Assembly: GCA_043775075.1 (NCBI GenBank) | Contig: JAYVSS010000338.1 | Coordinates: 1 to 11,345 of the forward strand | Direction of reading: 5' to 3' | Length of the DNA stretch: 11,345 nucleotides | Origin: JANLQX01 sp043775075 | Lineage (GTDB): Bacteria > Actinomycetota > Acidimicrobiia > Acidimicrobiales > JANYDT01 | Shown here: piece after piece, positions 6,017 through 11,345 of the stretch | Layout of the letters: each line of letters opens with the position of its first letter | Position numbering within the stretch: position 1 is the stretch's first letter | Translations under genes and position numbers: made by a program | The notes under the pieces: generated by a model | Database searches by the model: none | What the model saw: only the letters and a program-made list of their open reading frames with translations | What the model was told of the DNA's origin: nothing

Positions 6017-7447
6017 ATGCATCGTTACGACCCGTCGACGGAAGCACTGGCCCACGCCGTAGTGCAGTATGCGCTTGACCGGGTACGCCTCGATCCGCCA
6101 CCGCTCGATGGTCCGCGGACCAAGGCCGACCTGGATCGCCTCGGTCCCACCATCACCGCCGGCGGCCTAGGTGGCATGGCGGCGCTGCGGGTGTTCTGCG
6201 AGCACTTGGCACCGGCGACCATCAGTCAGGACCACCCGCGGGCGGTGTCGTTCGTGCCGACCGCTCCGACTGAGGCGGCGGTGCTGTTTGATCTGGTGGT
6301 CGGCGCATCGTCGATCTACGCCGGTTCGTGGATGGAAGGGTCCGGTGCGGTGTGGGCCGAGAACGAGGCGCTGCGCTGGATTGCTGAGCTCGTGGGCATG
6401 CCATCGACGGCGGGCGGGGTCTTTGTGAGCGGTGGCACGGCCGGAAACCTCAGCGCGCTTGTTGCCGCTCGCGATGTCGCCCGACGGAGGTGGGGCAGCC
6501 CACAGACCCGCTGGTACGTGATCGTGGGCTCAGGAGCACACAGCTCTATCGCTGCGGCTGCTCGAGTGATGGACATCGGTGTGATCAAGGTCCCGTCCGA
6601 TGCCAGTGGTCGTCTGCGCGCTGATGATCTGCGCGCATGCATTCGGATCGCCCGCGAGGAAGGTATCGCCGTCGGTGATGCCGACCGGGAAGCCGGGTTC
6701 GCAGCAGACGTCCCGCCCATCCCGAAGGGCATCGTGTTCGCCGTCGCGGCCACGGGCGGTACCACCAACCTTGGTCTCGTCGACGATCTTGCCGGGGTGT
6801 CGTCGATCGCCAGCGAGGAGGGCCTGTGGTTCCACGTGGACGGTGCGTACGGTGGAGCAGCGTTAGCCGCCCCGAGCGTGCGTCACCTTTTCGACGGCGT
6901 TGAAACGGCGGATTCGTTCATCGTCGATCCCCACAAGTGGCTCTTTGCCCCGTTCGATTGCTGCGCCCTCCTCTACCGAGATCCACCCGCCGCCGCCCGA
7001 GCCCACGCCCAACACGCCGCCTATCTCGACGTGCTGCACAACGACGGGGATTGGAATCCGTCGGACTACGCCATTCATCTCACCCGCCGGGCCCGAGGCT
7101 TGCCGCTGTGGTATTCGCTCGCCACTCACGGGACCCAGGCGTACGTTGACGCCATCGAAGTAGCGATCACCGTGGCCCACGAAATCGCCGAAGAGATTCG
7201 CACCACGCCGCACCTCACCTTGCTCTTCGAACCGGAGCTTTCGGTCGTAGTGTTTCGCCGCAACGGGTGGACGGGCGATGACTACAACTCGTGGTCCGAT
7301 CGTATGCTGGCAGAGCAAATCGCATTCTGCGTGCCAACCTCGGTCGTGACCTCCGAAGGCGACACAGAAACGGTTCTACGGTTCTGCATCGTCAACCCCC
7401 GAACCTCCACCGACGACCTGCGCGAGATACTTCGAACGCTCCTGTAA
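6017..7447 (+). CDS. Group II pyridoxal-phosphate-dependent amino acid decarboxylase
   Basis: Cytosolic PLP enzyme of 476 residues from ATG 6017, normal for the AADC/GadB/DABA decarboxylase superfamily, releasing CO2 from an amino acid to give an amine. SGGTAGNLSAL (138-148) binds the cofactor phosphate; His175 in GAHSS stacks on the PLP ring; Asp275 in HVDGAYGG contacts the pyridine nitrogen; Lys307 in DPHKW forms the Schiff base. Tyr351 (PSDY) aligns with the mobile-loop tyrosine (Tyr332) of animal AADC, whose replacement by Phe marks aldehyde synthases, so true decarboxylation is likely. The substrate (aromatic amino acid, glutamate or diaminobutyrate) cannot be fixed. ATG 6017 sits right before the first conserved block (residues 4-30), but its Shine-Dalgarno is poor; GTG 5903 or 5891, or ATG 5747, would add up to 90 low-complexity residues. 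No terminator was seen after the stop. Confidence 0.93.
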   Translation: MHRYDPSTEALAHAVVQYALDRVRLDPPPLDGPRTKADLDRLGPTITAGGLGGMAALRVFCEHLAPATISQDHPRAVSFVPTAPTEAAVLFDLVVGASSIYAGSWMEGSGAVWAENEALRWIAELVGMPSTAGGVFVSGGTAGNLSALVAARDVARRRWGSPQTRWYVIVGSGAHSSIAAAARVMDIGVIKVPSDASGRLRADDLRACIRIAREEGIAVGDADREAGFAADVPPIPKGIVFAVAATGGTTNLGLVDDLAGVSSIASEEGLWFHVDGAYGGAALAAPSVRHLFDGVETADSFIVDPHKWLFAPFDCCALLYRDPPAAARAHAQHAAYLDVLHNDGDWNPSDYAIHLTRRARGLPLWYSLATHGTQAYVDAIEVAITVAHEIAEEIRTTPHLTLLFEPELSVVVFRRNGWTGDDYNSWSDRMLAEQIAFCVPTSVVTSEGDTETVLRFCIVNPRTSTDDLREILRTLL

Positions 7448-7677
7448 AAATCCATCACGAACTCGCCAGCGGTGGTGTCGGTGCCCCGGTCTGTCGAGCA
7501 ATCTGGCGGTGATCCGTGGTGGTTTTCAAGGAATGGTGGGCGCCAGAACCTGTATGAATTCCCGAAGGGCTTCACGACCGACCCGGTGGGCTGATACGTT
7601 CACGCTGCTGACTTATCGTCGTTCGCCATTGGCGACCGCCGCCGAGTTCGGCCAACGCCACCCGCCGCATCAAACCT

Positions 7678-7684
7678 GGAGAAG
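7678..7684 (+). promoter_or_regulatory. Shine-Dalgarno GGAGAAG fixing the start of the PuuD-like gene
   Basis: GGAGAAG stands 7 bases before ATG 7692. It settles the start against an in-frame GTG at 7509 that would add 61 arginine-rich residues with no family resemblance. Confidence 0.75.
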
Positions 7685-7691
7685 ATGGGCC

Positions 7692-8429
7692 ATGACCGCT
7701 ACTGCGCTTGCCACGATTGAACTGTTTCAGAAGTCAGGAATCCACTGGATCTTCCGATGGTGGCATGTCGTCTTCGGTGTGTGCTGGATTGGTTTGCTTT
7801 ACTACTTCAACTTCGTGCAGGTGCCGTCGTTCCCCACGATGGAAGCGGCGCACCGCAACGGTGCCATCGACAAGCTCGTGCCACGAGCACTTTGGTACTT
7901 CCGCTTCTCCGCCCTGGCGACGGCGATCACCGGCCTGGTGATGCTCGCCCTGTATTCCGGGGGCAGCGATAAGCCGTACAGCTTCTCGGGCGGCTACGGC
8001 AACGCCATCTATATGGGCTCGCTGATTGGTCTGGTGATGCTCGCCAACGTGTGGCTCATTATCTGGCCGATGCAAAAGATCGTGATTGAGAACGCCCGCG
8101 GTCTGCTCGCCGGGAAGGCCGCCGATCCCGCCACCGCCGGTGCCGGTCGCAAGGCACTCCTGGCGAGCCGCACCAACGCCATTCTCTCCATCCCGATGCT
8201 CATGTTCATGACCGGTGCTCAGAACTACTTCGCCGGTGTCAAGCCGTCGATCCCGGTTCTGTGGATCGTGGTTCTCGCCGTTGTCGCCGTCTTGGAGCTC
8301 AGCGCTCTTGGTTTCATCGGGGGCATGGAAGGCCCGCTCACCAAACCCCTGGCCTCGCATAAGAATATTGCTCATATCGGGGTGCCAGTCGCTGTCGTGA
8401 TTCTCCTTCTGTGGCAGATCACGTCCTGA
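7692..8429 (+). CDS. PuuD N-terminal-domain-like (urate hydroxylase-type) membrane protein
   Basis: Integral membrane protein of 245 residues with about six helices (near 19-43, 70-90, 106-126, 162-182, 188-210, 225-244). The opening RWWHVVFGVCWIG, with His25, then IPMLMFMTG near 167-175, resembles the Urate_ox_N membrane domain of PuuD, in which a histidine-bearing helix is followed by WIG. Full PuuD joins this domain to a C-terminal cytochrome c and oxidises urate; this protein ends after the membrane part, like many short homologues left unnamed or misnamed in databases. Function as a urate hydroxylase is therefore unproven, and no allantoin, HIU or OHCU genes lie here. A heme-binding redox role is possible because of the conserved histidine. 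A clear Shine-Dalgarno sets the start. A strong terminator follows; a blue copper protein gene lies beyond it. Confidence 0.75.
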   Translation: MTATALATIELFQKSGIHWIFRWWHVVFGVCWIGLLYYFNFVQVPSFPTMEAAHRNGAIDKLVPRALWYFRFSALATAITGLVMLALYSGGSDKPYSFSGGYGNAIYMGSLIGLVMLANVWLIIWPMQKIVIENARGLLAGKAADPATAGAGRKALLASRTNAILSIPMLMFMTGAQNYFAGVKPSIPVLWIVVLAVVAVLELSALGFIGGMEGPLTKPLASHKNIAHIGVPVAVVILLLWQITS

Positions 8430-8457
8430 GCGGCACGCTCTGACGCTCCCCTCGCTG

Positions 8458-8491
8458 CGGCCCCGCACTCTTCGGAGGGCGGGGCCGTTTT
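8458..8491 (+). terminator. Strong Rho-independent terminator after the PuuD-like gene
   Basis: CGGCCCCGC (8458-8466) pairs with GCGGGGCCG (8479-8487) over 9 bp. Inside, after one A-G mismatch, CTC pairs with GAG around a TTCG tetraloop (8471-8474). TTTT follows at 8488-8491. It sits 28 bases after the stop at 8429. Confidence 0.92.
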
Positions 8492-8531
8492 GCGTCCGTA
8501 CGGGGGTCGGTTGGGCGTTCAAGTGTTGCAT

Positions 8532-8541
8532 AGTGATCACT
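8532..8541. promoter_or_regulatory. Palindrome AGTGATCACT upstream of the blue copper gene
   Basis: Perfect 10-bp palindrome about 90 bases before ATG 8632. A related spaced pair, GGTGA at 8570-8574 and TCACC at 8581-8585, follows downstream. Both share GTGA/TCAC half-sites, so a common regulator is possible, but nothing in the window identifies it. Confidence 0.3.
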
Positions 8542-8631
8542 GTTGGAGATGATCTACTTCGGACCTATCGGTGACGAGGATCACCATCCGATCTCTGGTG
8601 TAAGGATCTGAGCCGTGACAGCATTGTTGTC

Positions 8632-8979
8632 ATGAAGTCAACTCGTCGTTTGCGTGCCCTTTCCTCCCTCGTTCTTGTCGGTACTCTGGCCCTCGGTGTC
8701 GGCGTTCCCGCCGCCCACGCGCAGTTGGGCGGGGCCAAACCGGTGAACGTCCCGGTCAAGGGTTTGAAGTTCAACCCGAACAAGATCAGTGCGGCGCCGA
8801 AGCAGAAGGTCAGCTTCGTGTGGAAGGAAAATGTCGCTCACAACATTGTGTTCGACAAGACCCACAAGAGCCCAACCCAGAACAAGGGCACCTGGACCAC
8901 CAGCTTCGACAAGGCGGGGTCCTACAAGTTCAAGTGCACGATTCACCCGGGCATGGAAGGCGTGCTGACCGTTAAGTAG
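8632..8979 (+). CDS. Secreted type 1 blue copper protein (plastocyanin-like cupredoxin)
   Basis: Small exported electron carrier of 115 residues. The N-terminus (MKSTRRLR, then a hydrophobic run and AAHAQ) is a Sec signal peptide with likely cleavage after Ala30, leaving a mature domain of about 85 residues. The copper ligands are complete: His70 in VAHNIVF, then Cys102, His105 and Met108 in CTIHPGMEG, the plastocyanin/pseudoazurin pattern of one early His and a C-terminal Cys-x2-His-x2-Met. No lipobox or membrane anchor is present beyond the signal. No Shine-Dalgarno precedes the ATG and the upstream gap carries palindromes, so it probably has its own promoter, beyond the terminator of the PuuD-like gene. 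The redox partner is unknown; the membrane protein just upstream is a candidate. Its stop is followed directly by the 12-bp palindrome CGCGATATCGCG. Confidence 0.95.
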   Translation: MKSTRRLRALSSLVLVGTLALGVGVPAAHAQLGGAKPVNVPVKGLKFNPNKISAAPKQKVSFVWKENVAHNIVFDKTHKSPTQNKGTWTTSFDKAGSYKFKCTIHPGMEGVLTVK

Positions 8980-8991
8980 CGCGATATCGCG
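8980..8991. repeat. 12-bp perfect palindrome CGCGATATCGCG between convergent genes
   Basis: It begins at the base after the cupredoxin stop. The 6-bp arms have no loop and no T-run, so it is a poor terminator. It lies in the 68-bp gap between the cupredoxin and the convergent fdhD gene and may be a protein site or chance. Confidence 0.4.
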
Positions 8992-9047
8992 GGCGTTGCC
9001 GCAGCGATACTTCCCCTGAGTGAGCAGGCGACCCCCTCTATGCTCGC

Positions 9048-10016
9048 TTATGACGGAATGCGGTGAGGGTAGGTCCACACGGTCGCAGTGTCCCCGCGGA
9101 CGAAGGTGGCGAGCGTGACTCCCATACGGTGGGCTGCGTCGATCGCCAGGGTCGTAGGCGCGCTTACGGCTGCGAGGATGCCGATGCCAGCCATCGCCGC
9201 TTTCTGGACGATCTCAAACGACACCCGGCCGCTCACCATGAGCGTGTAATCGTCGAGCGGAAGACGTCCGGCGACCGCAGCGTGACCGATCACTTTGTCC
9301 ACGGCGTTATGGCGGCCTACGTCTTCGCGCACCACGACGCTCGTACCGTCTGATCGGAAGAGCCCGGCGGCGTGTGTCCCACCGGTGATGGCGAACGTCT
9401 TTTGCTCAGCGCGCAGACGATCTGGAAGAGTCATCAGAACTGCGTGGGTCATGGCTGGACCACGGTCGACGGGGATCGGCGTCGTGGTGAGTTCGAGGGC
9501 GTCGAGTGACTCGGTTCCGCAGATCCCGCAACTGGCACTGGTGACCTGGGTGCGGCGGGAGTGGCCGTGCACCGGCGCACGGCTGGTCACGGAAACGACG
9601 TTGTAGTTCTGCGGCGGAGGCGTCCCCGTCTGCTCCGCCTCGCTGAGTGCATCGGGCGTCCGCACGCAGTACTTCACCTCGGCCAGCGCCACGGGGACGC
9701 GCAGGAGGCCTTCGCTCACGCACCATCCGACGGCCAGTTCGAAGTCATCGCCCGGCGTACGCATCGTCACGTTGACTGTTGCGGGTTGGTGACCGGGGCC
9801 GCCGAGGCGAATCTCCAGGGGTTCCTCGCCCGCGGCGTTTTGCTCGTTGCGAGTCCGGCCGTTTGGTGCGATGACGGTCGCCGGCATCCGTCCCACGCGG
9901 ACCCGAGTGATCGCCGCGGCTGATGTTGGCGCCAGCGTCTGTGGGGACTCGATACTCACTGGAACCCACCGTACTGGCGATCGCCTGCGTGGAATGAGTC
10001 GGACGGGTCTGTTCAC
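9048..10016 (-). CDS. fdhD: FdhD, formate dehydrogenase accessory sulfurtransferase
   Basis: FdhD takes sulfur from a cysteine desulfurase and passes it to the bis-MGD molybdenum cofactor of formate dehydrogenases, which stay inactive without it. Counting from GTG 10016 (322 residues): EEPLEIR (64-70), TMRTPGDDFELAVG (84-97), the CxxC motif CGIC (Cys153, Cys156; equivalent to the E. coli 121/124 pair), GGTHAAGLF (202-210), REDVGRHNAVDKV (220-232) and SGRVSFEIVQKAAMAG (252-267), all family signatures. The start is uncertain: GTG 9959 gives 303 residues and has a GGTGGG upstream, closer to the usual length of about 280. No formate dehydrogenase or other molybdoenzyme lies in the window. It is the third gene of a same-strand run, 49 bases after the UGSC partner gene, and converges on the cupredoxin gene. 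Confidence 0.95.
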   Translation of the reverse strand: MNRPVRLIPRRRSPVRWVPVSIESPQTLAPTSAAAITRVRVGRMPATVIAPNGRTRNEQNAAGEEPLEIRLGGPGHQPATVNVTMRTPGDDFELAVGWCVSEGLLRVPVALAEVKYCVRTPDALSEAEQTGTPPPQNYNVVSVTSRAPVHGHSRRTQVTSASCGICGTESLDALELTTTPIPVDRGPAMTHAVLMTLPDRLRAEQKTFAITGGTHAAGLFRSDGTSVVVREDVGRHNAVDKVIGHAAVAGRLPLDDYTLMVSGRVSFEIVQKAAMAGIGILAAVSAPTTLAIDAAHRMGVTLATFVRGDTATVWTYPHRIPS

Positions 10017-10027
10017 ACTTCAGTAAA

Positions 10028-10037
10028 ACCGCGCGGT
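10028..10037. promoter_or_regulatory. Palindrome ACCGCGCGGT between the UGSC-partner gene and fdhD
   Basis: Perfect 10-bp palindrome in the 49-bp gap, 11 bases upstream of fdhD GTG 10016 on the minus strand. It could be an operator or a weak RNA hairpin in the operon; no function can be assigned. Confidence 0.25.
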
Positions 10038-10065
10038 CACTAGCTGGTTCGCTTCGAGCGAGGGT

Positions 10066-11145
10066 TCAGGCGCGGGTGGGGATGGCGCAGGCCTGGTCGA
10101 TGCTGACCGGCAGAGTGACGGCGGGATTGGCGTGCGGTCCGGCGCCCCAGGACGGGAAGACAGCCGAGTAGATCCCCCCGCCGCCCGCAACCAGGACGAG
10201 GATATGGGTAGGTTGCTGCGTGGCCCGCACCGGGGTGTCGGCGTCGCCCGGCCCGGCGAAGGTAGGGTTCAGCGACTGCAACCGGCCCAGCGGATTGGTC
10301 GCCCGTTGGTGGAGTTCGTGCTGGAGCGACGCCCGATCGTATCCGGCCTTCGCCAACGCCGTCGCATGATCCGGATTGAGCGCCACGACAACGGTGCCAC
10401 GTCGGAAGTAGGCGTTATTCGAACCAACGTTGGCGATGGTCGCGGCCAGTGAGTTGAGGAGGCGATCGGGCGCAGTGGGGTCGTCGGCATCGCCCACGCT
10501 CATCACCGAGTGGGGTGGCTCGGTACCGACGACGGTCACGGTGGAGTCGTCGGTGGAGAAGCCGAGCGAGGTGTGCAGGGGTGGCCACGGACTGGCTTCC
10601 TCGGCCTCACCGAGGACAGCACCGAACTTGGCACCGTGACCGAGGAGCGCCATATCGCTGATCCCGGCGCGGGCCCCGCCGATGTTAGTGAGCACGAGGC
10701 GCAGCGCCCGCCCGATCGACGCATTGGCCCTGAACCCGGGACCGAGGGCGCCGAAGCCGCTGGCGATGTTGCCGCATGCTGCTCGGGCCGGTCCGTTGAC
10801 AATAATAAGTGGACTTATGGCATGGGTCGTGGACTGCCATTCCGTGGTGTCGAGACGTTCGTCGCACACCGCTTGCACGGCACTGATCAGCACCGGGAGA
10901 TGATCGGGGAGGCAGCCGGCCATCACCGCGGCGATGCAGACCTTCTCGAGGGTGGCGGCACCAAGATTGGGTCCGACGTTGCCGAGCGATAGGTCAGCGT
11001 CGAACCCGCTAGCGACGATCATGCGCTCCACCCGCTCGGCCGTGGGGATCACGACGGGGAGGCCGTCGGTATGGCCAGCAGCGTGAAGTGCTTCGAGTGC
11101 TTCCTCTTCATCCGTGGCAGTAATATGCGCGCTGAGGAGCTTCAT
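10066..11145 (-). CDS. Conserved protein of unknown function, partner of UGSC-family protein
   Basis: A protein of 359 residues that I recognise as the larger member of a conserved gene pair with UGSC-family proteins; its biochemical role is not known to me. Conserved blocks: HTDGLPVVIPT (25-35), MAGCLPDHLPV with Cys78 (76-86), STTHAISPLIIVNGPA (105-120), ALGPGFRANASIGRALRLV (133-151), EEASPWPPLH (172-181) and VAGGGGIYSAVFPSWG near residues 319-334. No signal peptide or membrane helix is seen, so it is probably cytosolic. Conserved Cys78 with other cysteines at 70, 94 and 114 would suit a thiol or metal role. ATG 11145 is chosen over ATG 11157 because it overlaps the upstream stop as ATGA, implying translational coupling. 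fdhD follows 49 bases later, so the three are likely one operon. Confidence 0.82.
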   Translation of the reverse strand: MKLLSAHITATDEEEALEALHAAGHTDGLPVVIPTAERVERMIVASGFDADLSLGNVGPNLGAATLEKVCIAAVMAGCLPDHLPVLISAVQAVCDERLDTTEWQSTTHAISPLIIVNGPARAACGNIASGFGALGPGFRANASIGRALRLVLTNIGGARAGISDMALLGHGAKFGAVLGEAEEASPWPPLHTSLGFSTDDSTVTVVGTEPPHSVMSVGDADDPTAPDRLLNSLAATIANVGSNNAYFRRGTVVVALNPDHATALAKAGYDRASLQHELHQRATNPLGRLQSLNPTFAGPGDADTPVRATQQPTHILVLVAGGGGIYSAVFPSWGAGPHANPAVTLPVSIDQACAIPTRA

Positions 11146-11345
11146 TCCGATTTCCAAAGCGCGCTGATGATTGACGGGGCCACGGCACGAGCGATCTCGG
11201 TCATGCGGTCGGCGCCCGTACCGGCGACCGGATGGGGAAGTTCGAGCCGCGGAAGGTCGGGCATGCCCGCGGAGCGAGCCACGAAGTCGCCCTGCGGCCA
11301 GAACGCCGTGGTCACGAGAGCGACTGCGGGACGTTCGTTGCGGGC
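11142..11345 (-). CDS. UGSC-family (thiol/selenol-type) protein, C-terminal part
   Basis: The minus-strand frame is open from the window edge to the TGA at 11144-11142 and gives 67 residues. The pattern RPAVALVTTAF, then MPDLPRLELPHPVAGTG and TEIARAVAPSIISALW matches the C-terminal half of UGSC-family proteins, which read VTxxF...AxxxGxPxLPxVxxPHPxxG. The family is named for a U/C-G-S-C motif that holds selenocysteine in some members; that motif lies in the N-terminal half, outside the window, so it is unknown whether this copy uses selenocysteine. The stop overlaps the partner's start as ATGA. Function is uncharacterised. Confidence 0.7.
   Translation of the reverse strand, partial: ARNERPAVALVTTAFWPQGDFVARSAGMPDLPRLELPHPVAGTGADRMTEIARAVAPSIISALWKSE

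Noticed and set aside
7614..7619. TATCGT as a -10 element for the PuuD-like gene.
   Set aside because: The expected -35 position reads CTGATA and TACGTT at 7595 competes; the evidence is too weak to call a promoter.
7509..7691. Longer start (GTG 7509) for the PuuD-like gene.
   Set aside because: The extra 61 residues are arginine-rich and unlike the family; a clear Shine-Dalgarno sits before ATG 7692.
9022..9045. GAGCA (9022-9026) and TGCTC (9041-9045) as a bidirectional terminator between the cupredoxin and fdhD genes.
   Set aside because: Only 5 pairs, a 14-base loop and no T-run on either side.
10014..10020. CACACTT at the fdhD start, the same heptamer as in the P450 hairpin.
   Set aside because: A single 7-base match with no symmetric partner; expected by chance at this length.
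10049..10061. TCGCT-TCG-AGCGA hairpin just after the UGSC-partner gene as a terminator.
   Set aside because: A 5-bp stem with no T-run in front of a same-strand gene 49 bases away; more likely chance.

Overview
The window is high-GC DNA with GTG and TTG starts, tight same-strand overlaps (GTGA, ATGA) and families common in Actinomycetota: an LppM-type lipoprotein domain, Tad pseudopilins, a soluble P450, a UGSC-type protein and a crotonase. I infer an environmental actinobacterium, possibly of the Acidimicrobiia; the class is a guess. No rRNA, tRNA, CRISPR array or intact mobile element was seen.

Layout. 1-440 (+): end of an LppM-like protein followed by a textbook terminator. 480-2604 (+): cytochrome P450, then an ECHDC3-like crotonase that lacks both hydratase glutamates. 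The gap between them is filled by an 81-bp hairpin with a perfect 19-bp outer stem, and the crotonase probably starts on a leaderless mRNA. 2605-2994 has no convincing gene. 2995-5312 (+): an orphan TadE-like/TadG-like pair joined by a GTGA overlap. 5330-5622 (-): a decayed haloalkane dehalogenase, missing most of its N-terminal half and its C-terminus, with a stop and frameshifts. 6017-7447 (+): group II PLP amino acid decarboxylase with an ambiguous start. 7692-8429 (+): six-helix membrane protein like the N-terminal half of urate hydroxylase PuuD, closed by a strong terminator. 8632-8979 (+): secreted type 1 blue copper protein. 9048-11345 (-): fdhD, a 359-residue partner protein and the C-terminal end of a UGSC-family protein, in a probable operon reading UGSC, partner, fdhD.

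How the genes may work together. The UGSC-like gene and its partner overlap by ATGA and are surely co-translated; fdhD follows 49 bp later, which brings a sulfur-transfer and molybdoenzyme maturation factor next to an uncharacterised thiol/selenol-type pair. The membrane PuuD-like protein lacks the cytochrome c domain of full PuuD and is followed by a periplasm-type cupredoxin, which could be its electron acceptor; this is inference. The P450, crotonase, decarboxylase and dehalogenase relic suggest a broad catabolic or secondary metabolic repertoire but do not form one visible pathway.
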